DNA of 20,728 bases from Folioceros fuciformis (taxonomy: Eukaryota > Anthocerotophyta > Anthocerotopsida > Anthocerotales): assembly GCA_049999805.1 (NCBI GenBank), contig JBNGIO010003425.1, positions 1 to 20,728 of the forward strand. Direction: 5' to 3'. The stretch's first letter is position 1; each line of letters starts with the position of its first letter. The translations under genes were made by a program, and so were the position numbers. Shown in pieces: positions 20,036 to 20,728 of this stretch. The notes below the pieces were generated by a model that did not search any database, was not told the origin of the DNA, and saw only the letters and a list, made by a program, of their open reading frames with translations.

Positions 20036-20344
20036 TATCAAAGGTCCAAAGGTCATATTCATATTCTTTATACTTGGAGGATGTATAGTATACGGGAACC
20101 TATGACAGTGTGATGCATGTATTGTTCATATTGTTCATACTACTTTTGGCAGCTTGAAGTGGTGCTCTTCTGGAGACTTTGCACATGCAAAAAAGTCGTA
20201 TTTGGTGGAAAGCTCTTCTACAAGGTTATGGAAAGAGTTACAAATGCAAGCTTGGCACTTGCAAGGTCCTGAGAGACGAGATGAGTATTGGCGTAGAGAA
20301 TACGGAATGTAATATGCAATGTAACTGTAGGGTTATTAAAGCCC

Positions 20345-20434
20345 AATGTGCTTAGGCTAATGTGTTTAGTCTAAGATTAGTGTCTAGTTAATGTGCTTAG
20401 ACTAATGTATTTAGTCTAAGATTAGTGTCTAATT
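20345..20434. repeat. 45-bp tandem duplication inside the LTR
   Basis: The copies 20345-20389 and 20390-20434 both contain TTTAGTCTAAGATTAGTGTC and differ at three positions, all G in the first copy and A in the second. They lie in the U3 part of the LTR, where such repeats often act as enhancer units. Confidence 0.8.
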
Positions 20435-20537
20435 AAGTATCATTAGTTTAGATTAACTTAAGCTAATCTGTAGGAAGCTTCTTGCGCAGCTGCCTGTGAG
20501 CTTCTTGTGAAGCTTCATAGGGAGCTCTTCTAGAGGG

Positions 20538-20545
20538 TATAAATA
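20538..20545 (+). promoter_or_regulatory. TATA box of the LTR promoter
   Basis: TATAAATA, 107 bp before the inferred LTR end. Transcription would start about 30 bp downstream, near 20570, giving an R-U5 segment of about 80 bp. Confidence 0.6.
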
Positions 20546-20654
20546 CCCCCTTCAGCTCCCTTGCCAACTACTCTCAATGTGACCTCTTTTTCTCCTCTCC
20601 TCTCTGCCTCCTCTTCTCCTCTCCTCCACCATGCTTCTCTAGTGATCCTACAAG

Positions 20655-20666
20655 TGGTATCAGAAC
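20655..20666 (+). other. Retrotransposon primer-binding site (initiator tRNA-Met)
   Basis: TGGTATCAGAAC lies just inside the LTR and is complementary to the 3' end of plant initiator tRNA-Met in 11 of 12 positions. This is what fixes the element's plus orientation and identifies the LTR as the 5' one. Confidence 0.75.
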
Positions 20667-20728
20667 AGGTTGTGGAGCAAGACCATGAAGATGGCCATCT
20701 AGGAGGGGGAGGGGCGCCACGCAGGTGC

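Larger units (their letters stand above)
20326..20728 (+). mobile_element. LTR retrotransposon, 5' end (LTR, PBS, leader), cut by window edge
   Basis: The LTR is inferred at 20326-20652 (327 bp). It begins TGTAGG and ends CCTACA, a perfect terminal inverted repeat with canonical TG...CA ends. Inside is a TATAAATA box at 20538-20545, 107 bp before the LTR end. Two bases after the LTR comes TGGTATCAGAAC (20655-20666), which differs at one base from the usual plant initiator-tRNA-Met primer-binding site TGGTATCAGAGC. This size and primer are common in Copia elements, but no gag or pol is visible to confirm the superfamily. GTAAC at 20321-20325 would be the left target-site duplication. The first leader ATG (20685) meets a stop after five codons. 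Confidence 0.8.

Noticed and set aside
1-20728. CRISPR arrays, bacterial operons, integrated viral genes
   Set aside because: None are present; repeats here are tandem or LTR-type and all recognised genes are spliced or nuclear plant genes.

Overview
This window is nuclear DNA of a green plant. Supporting this are GT-AG introns of about 70-340 bp, a plastid-targeted ATP synthase gamma subunit, an AUX1/LAX auxin carrier, the UV-B photoreceptor UVR8, and a plant-type GH3 exo-beta-glucanase with a signal peptide. The compact genes, short introns, and a LAX protein that is clearly family-like but diverged from flowering-plant versions suggest a seed-free lineage (lycophyte or bryophyte grade). 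That placement is inference; the sequence cannot fix the species. A run of 100 N at 2281-2380 marks a scaffold join.

Layout. (1) 40-2260, plus: auxin influx carrier, 8 exons. (2) 2281-2380: assembly gap. (3) 2858-4021, minus: intronless chloroplast ATP synthase gamma subunit with its thiol-switch cysteine pair. (4) 4949-7653, minus: complete 12-exon UVR8. From exon 6 to the VP motif it is a constant nine residues behind Arabidopsis numbering. (5) 7654-10359: 2.7 kb of low-complexity, CT-rich and GC-rich intergenic DNA, with a compact cluster of bZIP-type sites near 9.7-9.83 kb. (6) 10360-11788, plus: a likely six-exon gene for a small, probably plastid-targeted protein that I do not recognise. 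(7) 12192-14750, minus: secreted GH3 exo-beta-glucanase, 8 exons, convergent with gene 6. (8) 15.25-19.4 kb: no recognisable gene, but decayed duplications, hairpins and scattered small ORFs. (9) 19.4-20.04 kb: short repeats, including an AT-rich tandem array. (10) 20326 to the window edge: the 5' LTR, primer-binding site and leader of an LTR retrotransposon.

How the genes relate. UVR8 and ATPC lie head to tail on the same strand, and both relate to light (UV-B perception and thiol-regulated photophosphorylation). AUX1/LAX handles auxin uptake and the GH3 enzyme acts on wall glucans. I see no evidence that these genes form a functional cluster; this looks like an ordinary plant gene neighbourhood grading into repeat-rich DNA. 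The points most worth a second look are the unrecognised 202-residue gene model, the alternative 3' end of UVR8, the bZIP-site cluster, and the LTR element.
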